Origin: Desulfobacteraceae bacterium
GTDB taxonomy: Bacteria > Desulfobacterota > Desulfobacteria > Desulfobacterales > SURF-7
Assembly: GCA_030619585.1 (NCBI GenBank)
Contig: JAUXBD010000121.1
Coordinates: forward strand, 1-5,675
Direction: 5' to 3'
Length of the DNA: 5,675 nt
Shown: positions 1-5,675 of the stretch, piece after piece
Layout: each line of letters opens with the position of its first letter
Position numbering within the stretch: the stretch's first letter is position 1
The notes under the pieces: generated by a model
Seen by the model: the letters and a program-made list of their open reading frames with translations, nothing else
What the model was told of the DNA's origin: nothing
Databases searched by the model: none
Program-made: the position numbers and the translations under genes

Positions 1-424
1 GAATAAAGTGTTACTTGTAAAATAAGTCCATCTACGATATTTAATAGGCAGAAATATTCCATGGAGTTGTTTCAACTTGGAAAATGATTCCAAGGTCCTT
101 TTGAATTATGTGTAATCTTGGATTCTTTCTACTAGACATATTGGCTCATGGGGACCCATTTTACTAAGAAGGACCAATTTATCACCTATAAAGTGCATAT
201 AGTGTCCAAAAAATTAACTCGTTTTAATATTAAGTTTCGAGGTCTTTATGACAAAAACGGATCTATGTATGACATGGCAAGCATTTTTCGTCAACTCATC
301 TCTCTTTTATCTCTTTTTAAAATCACCGAAAAAATTCATCGTACACTTTACATTACCTTTCGGCATTGATAAGTTAAGCTGAACCGTTTAATCAATCCTA
401 ATTTTATTTTTATAAGGGGAAAAC
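1..424. other. Intergenic region with no convincing gene
   Basis: This AT-rich stretch precedes the YfaZ-like gene. All three forward frames entering from the left edge hit stops within the first 24 bases, so no upstream plus-strand gene tail is present. The open frames I found (148-369 and 248-382, plus strand) lack a recognisable product; the first also lacks a Shine-Dalgarno. A short inverted repeat lies at 76-94. A weak promoter-like pair, TTGATA at 366-371 and TTTAAT at 387-392, lies upstream of the next gene, but its 15-base spacer is short, so I do not call it. Confidence 0.6.
76..94. repeat. Short perfect inverted repeat (7-bp arms)
   Basis: CTTGGAA (76-82) and TTCCAAG (88-94) are exact reverse complements separated by five bases. 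The arms could form a small hairpin, or two half-sites for a dimeric DNA-binding protein. The downstream T-run begins only at 99 and is four bases long, so this is a poor intrinsic terminator. Nothing nearby identifies its role. Confidence 0.4.
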
Positions 425-1033
425 ATGACCAAAGTTAATTTCAGATTTAAACAAATTACACTTTTTTTTGTTCTTATAACCTTTATTTTAATCGGAACAT
501 CCTACGGAAAAACTGTCACTGTTGAGATCAATGCAAATTCAAAAGATGTGGAAGGGAAAATTGAGGCTTCCAGTCAGTTGGATGAAACAACCCTGGTAGC
601 CGGTATTGGAGCAGTTTACATTGAAGACAGCTTTACTTTTTTAAAATTGAACTTTGGATTACAGGACAACCTGTTTTCGCCGGCCTTAACCCTTGGTCTT
701 GGGTTTAACATAGTGGCAGGGGAAGGTGAGAAAGACACCGAAGATTATGATTTAGGGGCGGTGGGCTTTTCCATCTTTGGGGCATATGATTTAAGGGAGA
801 TAACCACTATCCCGGTGACATTCAGCGCAAATCTGTCAATGGCCCCGGACCCCTTATGCTTTATGGACACGGAAAAGTACCTGGAATTCAACGCAGGAGT
901 ATGCTTTTATATTGTTAAAAGCTCTTCAGTATATCTTGGATATAAAAAAATCAAAGCTGACTTTGAGGAAAACTCTGACACGGTTAAGCAATCTGATGAT
1001 TCAGTATTCTTTGGGTTTAGACTCACGTTTTAA
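425..1033 (+). CDS. Outer-membrane beta-barrel protein, YfaZ-like
   Basis: This 202-residue protein probably sits in the outer membrane. An N-terminal signal peptide is visible: basic residues at 3-9, a hydrophobic core at 11-25 and a likely cleavage after Ser-Tyr-Gly (26-28). The rest alternates short amphipathic strands with polar turns and ends in Phe with aromatic or hydrophobic residues at alternating positions (FFGFRLTF), the usual C-terminal signal for barrel assembly. The arrangement of a Gly-rich LTLGLGF strand, then APDPL...DTEKYLEF, then SSVYLGYKKI resembles the YfaZ outer-membrane family, whose function is poorly known. Length fits that family (about 180-200 residues). The start is supported by AAGGGG (414-419) five bases upstream. 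Two cysteines in the mature part (CFMDTEK and GVCFY) are unusual for a barrel. The family call rests on recalled motifs; a different small porin-like family is possible. Confidence 0.72.
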   Translation: MTKVNFRFKQITLFFVLITFILIGTSYGKTVTVEINANSKDVEGKIEASSQLDETTLVAGIGAVYIEDSFTFLKLNFGLQDNLFSPALTLGLGFNIVAGEGEKDTEDYDLGAVGFSIFGAYDLREITTIPVTFSANLSMAPDPLCFMDTEKYLEFNAGVCFYIVKSSSVYLGYKKIKADFEENSDTVKQSDDSVFFGFRLTF

Positions 1034-1090
1034 TTCCCATGGGACAGAACGAATATATTGCTAAACAGTCATACAACATGCTTTGTGCTA

Positions 1091-2446
1091 CTATTTAATA
1101 TTTTGCTTTTTTTTAAGGTCTCTCCACCTTTCAAGCCTCTGTTTTACAGTTTTTTCATACCCCCTGCTTGATGGGTTGTAAAACACCTGACCCTCTAGTT
1201 TTTCGGGCAGATAGTCCTGTGGGACAAAAGCGCCTTTATAATCGTGGGCATATCTGTAGTCTTTCCCATATCCCAGTTTATGCATAAGGTTTGTGGGGGC
1301 GTTTCGAATGTGCATTGGCACAGGAAGTGTCCCTGATCTCTCAATCACTTTTCCGACTTTACCATAAGCCTCATAAATGCTGTTGCTTTTCGGTGCTGTT
1401 GCAAGATAGACAGCAGCCTGGGCAAGCGCCAGCTTACCTTCCGGATTTCCCAGTAACCTGTATGCCTCTGTTGCACTCATTATTATCTGGAGGGCATAGG
1501 GATCAGCATTTCCGATATCCTCTGATGCAAACCTTATCATCCTTCTGGCAATGTAAAAAGGGTCCTCGCCAGCCAAAAGCATTCTCTCCATCCAGTAAAG
1601 AGCTGCGTCAGGATCACTCCCCCTTAGACTTTTGTGAAAAGCGGATATAAGATTGTAGTGCTCCTCTCCTGACTTGTCATAGATTAGGGCCTTTTGCTGA
1701 AATGCTTTTTCAACATCCTTAAGTTCTATCTGTACTGATTCTCCATTCTCTTTTTTTCCTCTTTCCGACATTATGATAGATGCTGCTATCTCAAGTCCGT
1801 TTAAAGCGGCCCGGACATCTCCGTCAGAAACCAGCACAAAATGACGCAAAGCATCTTTAGTTAAAGTAAGGCCTGTATCTCCAAGCCCCCTTTTTCTGTC
1901 TTTTATTGCACGTTCAAGAATTGTTTCAATGTTTTTGGCGGAAAGCGGTTCTAAAGTAATGACACGGCACCTTGAAATTAATGCCGATATAACTTCAAAA
2001 GATGGATTTTCAGTGGTTGCGCCGATCAGGGTTATAAGGCCGTTTTCCACATGCTTCAAAAATGCATCCTGCTGTGCCTTGTTGAATCTGTGGATCTCAT
2101 CAACAAAAAGGATTGTCTTTTTCTTAGAAATAGTCTGATTCTTTTTTGCATCTTCTATTATACTTCTTATCTCTTTAACGCCTGACAGCACTGCTGAGAT
2201 CTGCAGAAAATGGGAGCTTGTCTCCTTTGCAATAATGTTAGCAAGAGTTGTCTTCCCGCATCCCGGTGGCCCCCAGAGTATCATGGAAAAGATATGGTCA
2301 TTTTCGATGGCTCTATATAACAAACCATCTTTGTCGGCTATATGCTCCTGCCCCACAAACTCGGCCAACTTCCCCGGCCGCATCCTTTCTGCCAGGGGAA
2401 CTGATGAGTAGTTATTTTTTTGAGCATTTTGTTCAAAAAGGTCCAA
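1091..2446 (-). CDS. rarA: Replication-associated recombination protein A (RarA/MgsA), AAA+ ATPase
   Basis: RarA is a cytosolic, clamp-loader-like AAA+ ATPase that acts at stalled or gapped replication forks with SSB and the replisome; the eukaryotic homologue is WRNIP1/Mgs1. The 451 residues match the usual full length. Visible in order: the family N-terminus PLAERMRP (17-24) and FVGQEH (30-35); Walker A GPPGCGKT (59-66); Walker B with DEIHRFN (116-122); sensor 1 GATTENPSF (142-150); the SRC arginine finger (R159); sensor 2 GDVRAALN (209-216). A C-terminal tetramerisation region follows, with SLRGSDPDAALYW, ARRMIRFASEDIG and HIRNAPTNLM. The start is TTG, not ATG: AGGGA (2458-2454) lies seven bases upstream, no in-frame ATG or GTG lies between the upstream TAA (2485-2483) and this codon, and MDLF is a usual family start. 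An ATG at 2454 is out of frame. The gene lies 197 bp after der on the same strand. I see no intrinsic terminator in the 57 bp before the convergent gene. Confidence 0.97.
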   Translation of the reverse strand: MDLFEQNAQKNNYSSVPLAERMRPGKLAEFVGQEHIADKDGLLYRAIENDHIFSMILWGPPGCGKTTLANIIAKETSSHFLQISAVLSGVKEIRSIIEDAKKNQTISKKKTILFVDEIHRFNKAQQDAFLKHVENGLITLIGATTENPSFEVISALISRCRVITLEPLSAKNIETILERAIKDRKRGLGDTGLTLTKDALRHFVLVSDGDVRAALNGLEIAASIIMSERGKKENGESVQIELKDVEKAFQQKALIYDKSGEEHYNLISAFHKSLRGSDPDAALYWMERMLLAGEDPFYIARRMIRFASEDIGNADPYALQIIMSATEAYRLLGNPEGKLALAQAAVYLATAPKSNSIYEAYGKVGKVIERSGTLPVPMHIRNAPTNLMHKLGYGKDYRYAHDYKGAFVPQDYLPEKLEGQVFYNPSSRGYEKTVKQRLERWRDLKKKQNIK

Positions 2447-2458
2447 GGATTCATCCCT

Positions 2459-2637
2459 ATTATATCTGTTGAATTGGTTTGATTAGTTGAGTTGGTTCTA
2501 TTGGTTAAAATAGTGATGAATGCTTTTTTATATAGCCGCCCGCAGGAATATCTACCCTTGCTTCAGACAAATTAAATCAATTCAGACAATATAACTAATC
2601 CAACAAGTTTAACCGACACAACCAATCCAACTGTTTC
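2459..2637. repeat. Inverted pair of degenerate 9-base tandem arrays in the der-rarA spacer
   Basis: The left array on the plus strand (2471-2506) is four 9-base units: GAATTGGTT, TGATTAGTT, GAGTTGGTT and CTATTGGTT. The right array on the minus strand (2637 down to about 2575) has the same period, with units such as GGATTGGTT (2628-2620), GTGTCGGTT (2619-2611), AAACTTGTT (2610-2602) and GGATTAGTT (2601-2593), fading into ATATTGTCT and GAATTGATT. Consensus is about NNATTGGTT. Aligned without gaps, 2466-2506 and the reverse complement of 2593-2633 match at 27 of 41 positions by my count, so a transcript could form a long imperfect hairpin with an 86-base loop region. The AC-rich arm of the rarA message would end just before its Shine-Dalgarno. 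Function is unknown: it could be an mRNA-processing or attenuation hairpin, or a relic of a miniature element. Confidence 0.8.
2562..2589. repeat. Direct repeat TTCAGACAA, two copies 19 bp apart
   Basis: TTCAGACAA occurs at 2562-2570 and again at 2581-2589, 19 bp start to start, close to two helical turns. The right copy overlaps the fading end of the nonanucleotide array. It could be a pair of protein-binding half-sites in the rarA leader or simply a by-product of the repeat array. Confidence 0.45.
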
Positions 2638-2643
2638 AAACAA

Positions 2644-4002
2644 CTACCGTTTATTTTTTTTTATAGTGCGTTTTTTCTTACCAAATTCCATTCTTCCGGT
2701 ACGCTGACGGAAAATCAATCTTACTGGCGTTTTATCAAAGGAAGCTGCCTGGCGTATCTGATTTACAAGATACCTTTTATATGAAAAATGGATCGCCTCC
2801 GGATAGTTTACAAAACAAACAAAGGTGGGCGGCTGTGATGACACCTGTGAAGCATAATAAAATTTTATGCGTTTTCCCTTATGAAGTGAAGGCTCTGTCT
2901 TTTCGGTGGCCTTTTGAATAATCCTGTTTATCTGCCCTGTACCTAAACGAAAAGAGTACTGTTTGTAGACCTCATCCACCATATTAAATATTTTTCGAAC
3001 CCTTAGTCCTGTTAATGCTGAAACTGTCATGATAGGAGCAAAACTCATATATTTAGCCTGCATACTTAGATTTTCATAATAAATTTTGGCTGTCTTATTG
3101 TCCTTTTCAACAATATCCCATTTATTAAGTAAAAAAATGCAGCCGCACCCACGCTCATATGCGTATCCTGCTACCTTTATGTCCTGATCTGTGATGCCTG
3201 CATCCGCATCCAGCAGAATCAGGGCCACGTCACACCTGTCAAGACTCCTTAATGACTTGATAATGGAAATTTTCTCAAGCTTGGCTTTTACACTCTTTTT
3301 CCTCCTGATACCTGCAGTATCAATGAGAAGGTATGATCTGTTTTTTATATTGAAAACAGAGTCAATGGCATCACGGGTTGTCCCGGGGACATCACTTACA
3401 AGCATTCTTTTTTCTCCCAAGACCCTGTTTATAAGTGATGATTTTCCAACATTTGGTCTTCCCACAACCGCAAGGCTGATCATCTCTTCGGGTTTTGAGT
3501 CATCTAACTTGGGAAGGTCTACTATCAGATCATCCAGAAAATCAGGCACTCCATAACCGTGTTCACCGGACACCGGGTATAATTTTTCTATCCCCAGGGA
3601 GTAGAAGTCAAAAAGTATATCCTCTTTCTCAACGCCGTCTGTTTTATTGACAGCATAAAACACAGGTTTGGTTACCTTTCTCAAAATCGAAAGGATATCG
3701 TTATCAAAGGGTGAAACACCGGTTTTTCCATCAAGTACAAATATAACCGCATCTGCATCAGCAATAGCCTGTTTAACCTGATTGCTTATCATGCCGGCAA
3801 ACGCATCCCGGTCTCCTTCGGTAAATCCCCCTGTATCCACAAGGGTGAATTCAACATCCTGCCATACTGCATCCTGGTAATGGCGATCCCTTGTGACGCC
3901 GGGCATATCATCTACCAAAGCATCTCTATTTCCTGTTATTCGATTGAAAAGAGTGGATTTCCCAACATTCGGCCTGCCCACAATTGCAACAATGGGTTTC
4001 AT
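2644..4002 (-). CDS. der: Ribosome biogenesis GTPase Der (EngA)
   Basis: Der is a cytosolic GTPase with two tandem G domains, needed for maturation of the 50S ribosomal subunit and essential in most bacteria. G domain 1 shows GRPNVGKS (9-16), the switch Thr in PGVTRD (34-39), DTGG (56-59), NKTD (119-122) and SGEHGYG (145-151). G domain 2 shows GRPNVGKS (181-188), PGTTRD (206-211), DTAG (228-231) and NKWD (293-296). The rest, to residue 452, is the KH-like RNA-binding domain with a strongly basic tail. All G motifs are intact and the length is normal. The start ATG (4002-4000) overlaps the stop TGA of the upstream secreted-protein gene as ATGA. The 18 bases before it contain no Shine-Dalgarno, so initiation is probably by translational coupling to that gene. 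Confidence 0.98.
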   Translation of the reverse strand: MKPIVAIVGRPNVGKSTLFNRITGNRDALVDDMPGVTRDRHYQDAVWQDVEFTLVDTGGFTEGDRDAFAGMISNQVKQAIADADAVIFVLDGKTGVSPFDNDILSILRKVTKPVFYAVNKTDGVEKEDILFDFYSLGIEKLYPVSGEHGYGVPDFLDDLIVDLPKLDDSKPEEMISLAVVGRPNVGKSSLINRVLGEKRMLVSDVPGTTRDAIDSVFNIKNRSYLLIDTAGIRRKKSVKAKLEKISIIKSLRSLDRCDVALILLDADAGITDQDIKVAGYAYERGCGCIFLLNKWDIVEKDNKTAKIYYENLSMQAKYMSFAPIMTVSALTGLRVRKIFNMVDEVYKQYSFRLGTGQINRIIQKATEKTEPSLHKGKRIKFYYASQVSSQPPTFVCFVNYPEAIHFSYKRYLVNQIRQAASFDKTPVRLIFRQRTGRMEFGKKKRTIKKNKR

Positions 4003-4661
4003 TTATTAACTTTTACATACTCAACAAGATTGGCCCCTTTGAAAGGAGTTGACAATATGCTGTCAAAAGAGGCGGAGGACATATCTACAAAATTGTCAGG
4101 ATAAGTATCGGTTACGAGCTCCTCAAGAGCTATGAGGAAAGTTTTCTCATCCATGGAGTCAGTATTGGGGAACTTATTATCTGTTGCCATCTTGTTTAGT
4201 GCAGCGCTGTCGGAATAATACAGGAACATAAATTTATACGCTCTGGTTTTACCATCTTGAGGTTTAAAAGAAACCTCCAAAATGCATTTACCTGAAATAA
4301 GGGGCACCCTAATAGAGTGTGGCGGTTTTGTAATTTTCTCAAGATTTGCCGTTATAATTGTAATTTTATCAAATTTGCCGGTTTTGGTTAGAGCGGTTAT
4401 AAAGTCAAGCAAGGATCCAAAGGTTGAAGCCCCTTTAGTGGAATGGAAGTTGCTGTTTAATATTTTCTTTTGAAACCCATATTCATCGATCTTAAGGCTT
4501 TCAATTGTTGCAGAGTTTGCATCCTGAAACCATCCTATTGAATCTGATACAAAAAGCTGGCCATGGTAACTGAATTGGTATACTTTATCGGCCGACACAT
4601 TGAAAACAAAAGTAAAAAACATAGCAAAAAAAACCGTTGCAATTATCAGGCATTTTTTCAT
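3999..4661 (-). CDS. Secreted or periplasmic protein of unknown function, first gene before der
   Basis: I do not recognise the family. With the start chosen here the protein is 220 residues. It opens with a clear signal peptide: Lys-Lys, a long hydrophobic stretch with many Phe (about 5-20) and a likely signal-peptidase I cleavage after Val-Ser-Ala (22-24). No lipobox is seen. The mature part of about 196 residues starts DKVYQFSYHG, has one cysteine and no membrane segment, and looks like a soluble mixed alpha/beta periplasmic protein. A frame-consistent ATG at 4694 would add 11 residues, but its purine run AGGGAG abuts the ATG with no spacing. The ATG at 4661 has AAGGA (4674-4670) eight bases upstream and gives a normal signal peptide, so I prefer it. 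The gene ends in a four-base overlap with der, implying one transcript and translational coupling. A candidate promoter lies at 4714-4742. Confidence 0.8.
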   Translation of the reverse strand: MKKCLIIATVFFAMFFTFVFNVSADKVYQFSYHGQLFVSDSIGWFQDANSATIESLKIDEYGFQKKILNSNFHSTKGASTFGSLLDFITALTKTGKFDKITIITANLEKITKPPHSIRVPLISGKCILEVSFKPQDGKTRAYKFMFLYYSDSAALNKMATDNKFPNTDSMDEKTFLIALEELVTDTYPDNFVDMSSASFDSILSTPFKGANLVEYVKVNK

Positions 4662-4713
4662 TTTCTTCGTCCTTAACAATGAATAAGAGAGCATCTCCCT
4701 AACATATCAAGTA

Positions 4714-4742
4714 ATTATATTGTTAAACCATAGACCTTTTAA
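4714..4742 (-). promoter_or_regulatory. Candidate sigma70-type promoter for the secreted-protein/der transcript
   Basis: On the minus strand, TTAAAA (4742-4737, four of six matches to TTGACA) is followed after 17 bases by a perfect TATAAT (4719-4714). Transcription would begin near 4707, giving a leader of about 46 bases to the ATG at 4661. This also argues against the alternative start at 4694, which would have a leader of only about a dozen bases. The weak -35 and AT-rich surroundings keep this tentative. Confidence 0.4.
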
Positions 4743-4747
4743 TGGTT
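4726..4747. promoter_or_regulatory. Inverted repeat AACCAT/ATGGTT over the candidate -35
   Basis: AACCAT (4726-4731) and ATGGTT (4742-4747) are exact reverse complements with half-sites 16 bp apart start to start. They flank the -35 and spacer of the candidate minus-strand promoter, where an operator would sit. The arms are only six bases, so chance is a real alternative. Confidence 0.3.
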
Positions 4748-5017
4748 CCCAAAATTCAAAACCACACAAATATAATTTTAATATTTATAACTATAATTAA
4801 AGATCAAGGCAAGCATTTACTTTAACTTTTTATTTAGAACACACATGATTGACAATCTGTAATCTATCTATATATTTCTTTAATAGCAATCTTCCCGTCA
4901 TATTCAAATATAGCCACAATATATTGACATTATTTTCTCCTGTCTTTGATGCTTTTCATGAGAAATGAGGGTAAGATGTCGAAGTTTACTCTATTTCCTT
5001 GTCGGCTGTTTTTTTCT
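4748..5017. other. AT-rich divergent intergenic region; possible decayed minus-strand reading frame
   Basis: This is the central part of the spacer between the divergent secreted-protein and dodecin genes. It holds no confident gene. On the minus strand a single frame runs from 5133 down to a TAG at 4866-4864 with only one internal stop (TAA, 4932-4930). The first open segment is 67 codons, containing an ATG at 5064-5062 without a Shine-Dalgarno; the second is 21 codons. This may be a gene relic or chance. A perfect CAATATATTG palindrome lies at 4917-4926. Confidence 0.4.
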
Positions 5018-5046
5018 TTGACATACCATAATTTATACAATATATT
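5018..5046 (+). promoter_or_regulatory. Candidate sigma70-type promoter for the dodecin gene
   Basis: TTGACA (5018-5023) is a perfect -35, followed after 17 bases by TATATT (5041-5046, five of six to TATAAT). Transcription would start near 5053, leaving an unusually long leader of about 190 bases before the dodecin ATG. The near-palindrome CAATATATTC (5038-5047) covers the -10. A second, weaker pair, TTGACT (5074-5079) with TTTTAT (5098-5103), lies closer to the gene. I see no recognisable riboswitch in the leader. Confidence 0.5.
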
Positions 5047-5244
5047 CTGCCCAATAATCCCCATGGAATCGGTTTGACTGTTCCAAACAATTTTATTTTT
5101 TATATATCTGTCTTTAATTCGCAGTTGCGGTTTTTAAAATAAAAAGCTCAATATATTGTTTATCTGGATACGTAAATTTTACATGTTGAAGTTTCTTTAC
5201 TATCCTTTCACATCAATAACCTTAACACAAAAAAGGAGGCGAAA

Positions 5245-5454
5245 ATGAGCAACAGTGTTTACAAAATCATCGAACTGGTAGGGTCAAGCAGCACTTCATG
5301 GGAAGATGCAGCAAAAAATGCCGTTGAAAAGGCAAGTAAATCACTAAGAGATTTAAGAGTTGCCGAGATACCTAAGCTGGACATGAAAATTGAAGACGGC
5401 AAAGCTACAGCATACCGTGCCAGAGTACAGCTTTCCTTTAAATATGAGGTTTAA
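5245..5454 (+). CDS. Dodecin-family protein lacking the classical flavin-stacking residues
   Basis: Dodecins are small cytosolic proteins of about 65-75 residues that form hollow dodecamers, classically storing flavins. This 69-residue protein fits the beta-alpha-beta-beta fold: strand VYKIIELVGSS (5-15), helix WEDAAKNAVEKASKSL (19-34), LRVAEI (37-42), then MKIEDGKATAYRARVQLSFKYEV (two strands, 47-69). In classical flavin-binding dodecins the segment after the helix reads roughly LRWFEV, whose Trp stacks on the isoalloxazine ring, and the last strand carries a Gln. Here those places hold Val39 and Arg58, so flavin binding as described may be lost or altered. AAGGAGG (5233-5239) five bases before the ATG is a near-perfect Shine-Dalgarno, suggesting high expression. 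The gene appears monocistronic: a promoter lies upstream and a strong terminator 43 bases after the stop. The family call is secure, the ligand is not. Confidence 0.93.
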   Translation: MSNSVYKIIELVGSSSTSWEDAAKNAVEKASKSLRDLRVAEIPKLDMKIEDGKATAYRARVQLSFKYEV

Positions 5455-5496
5455 AGGCAGTTGAACTATCATTTCTGACACAGGTTATTTCGCGCT

Positions 5497-5534
5497 AAAA
5501 AAGGCAGGGACATTATTTGTCCCTGCCTTTTTTT
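5497..5534. terminator. Strong intrinsic terminator, usable on both strands
   Basis: GGCAGGGACA (5503-5512) pairs perfectly with TGTCCCTGCC (5518-5527) around a five-base loop. Six A residues (5497-5502) precede the stem and seven T residues (5528-5534) follow it, so the hairpin carries a U-tract in either direction. It ends the dodecin transcript and could also end the convergent minus-strand gene that appears to enter from the right edge. Confidence 0.93.
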
Positions 5535-5585
5535 ATGAAATAAACCAAAGCGTTTCAAAAAAAATCTTTTCTACTCAACTATAAT

Positions 5586-5675
5586 TTATTGTGTTTTCCA
5601 AGCTTTTGTTTTAGGGTGAGCATTGTTTTTTTCATAAAGAGTTAAGCGGCCAACAAACCAAACCCAATCCAGCAC
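5586..5675 (-). CDS. Possible 3' end of an unidentified convergent gene (partial)
   Basis: On the minus strand a frame is open from the right edge for 29 codons to a TAA at 5588-5586. The residues begin VLDWVWFVGRLTLYE and end KTKAWKTQ: a Trp-rich hydrophobic stretch followed by a basic hydrophilic tail, plausible as the C-terminus of a real, perhaps membrane-associated, protein. The bidirectional terminator 52 bases further along the minus strand fits a gene ending here. I do not recognise the family. A frame this short would stay open by chance fairly often, so the call is tentative. Confidence 0.42.
   Translation of the reverse strand: MLDWVWFVGRLTLYEKNNAHPKTKAWKTQ

Noticed and set aside
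1..62. Minus-strand frame starting with ATG at 62 and open to the left edge
   Set aside because: Only 20 codons visible, no Shine-Dalgarno, no recognisable N-terminus; easily chance.
148..369. 73-codon open frame on the plus strand upstream of the YfaZ-like gene
   Set aside because: No Shine-Dalgarno before its ATG, no recognisable domain, and a basic, low-information translation typical of AT-rich spacer DNA.
248..382. 44-codon plus-strand frame with GAGG five bases before the ATG
   Set aside because: The weak ribosome-site match is the only support. It overlaps another frame in the same spacer and the product resembles nothing known to me.
1034..1090. Search for a terminator between the convergent YfaZ-like gene and rarA
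   Set aside because: The only symmetry is the 10-bp palindrome TCCCATGGGA (1035-1044), which has no loop and no T-run; it is not a credible terminator.
2459..2464. TATAAT on the minus strand just before rarA, as a promoter -10
   Set aside because: No acceptable -35 at 16-18 bases, and transcription would start inside the ribosome binding site. rarA is more likely read through from der or from an unseen promoter.
4958..5077. 39-codon plus-strand frame in the dodecin upstream region
   Set aside because: No Shine-Dalgarno, overlaps the best promoter candidate, and its openness is partly the mirror of the minus-strand frame discussed in the findings.
5652..5669. Two AC-rich 9-base units resembling the der-rarA arrays
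   Set aside because: Only two units are present, the next bases break the pattern, and the stretch lies inside the probable coding frame at the right edge.

Overview
The window looks like ordinary chromosomal DNA of a Gram-negative, moderately AT-rich bacterium. An outer-membrane beta-barrel protein and a second protein with a signal peptide show the Gram-negative envelope. The character of Der, RarA and the dodecin, and the AT-rich spacers, would fit a Desulfobacterota-type (former Deltaproteobacteria) anaerobe. That placement is an impression, not something proven here. No phage, integrase, complete IS, CRISPR, rRNA or tRNA is visible.

Layout, left to right. Positions 1-424 hold no convincing gene, only a short perfect inverted repeat. 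At 425-1033 (+) is a small outer-membrane barrel protein resembling the YfaZ family. It converges on a minus-strand cluster read from right to left: a secreted protein of unknown function (4661-3999), the ribosome-assembly GTPase Der (4002-2644) and the replication/recombination ATPase RarA (2446-1091). The secreted-protein gene and der overlap by four bases (ATGA), and der has no Shine-Dalgarno of its own, so der translation is probably coupled to the upstream gene. RarA starts at TTG with a well-placed Shine-Dalgarno. The 197-bp spacer between der and rarA holds the most striking structure in the window: two arrays of degenerate 9-base units in inverted orientation, able to fold into a long imperfect hairpin ending just before the rarA ribosome binding site.

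The 583-bp spacer at 4662-5244 separates the divergent secreted-protein gene and dodecin gene. It contains a candidate promoter in each direction, recurring AATATATT palindromes and a minus-strand reading frame that may be a decayed gene. The dodecin-family gene (5245-5454, +) has a near-perfect Shine-Dalgarno, but lacks the tryptophan and glutamine that hold flavin in classical dodecins. A strong terminator (5497-5534), usable on both strands, follows it. A minus-strand frame running off the right edge (5586-5675) is probably the 3' end of a convergent gene.

The genes do not form one pathway. Der (50S subunit maturation) and RarA (stalled replication forks) are housekeeping; the two envelope proteins and the dodecin are accessory. 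I see no clear new defence or metabolic system. The observations most worth checking are the inverted nonanucleotide arrays before rarA, the variant dodecin and the der coupling.
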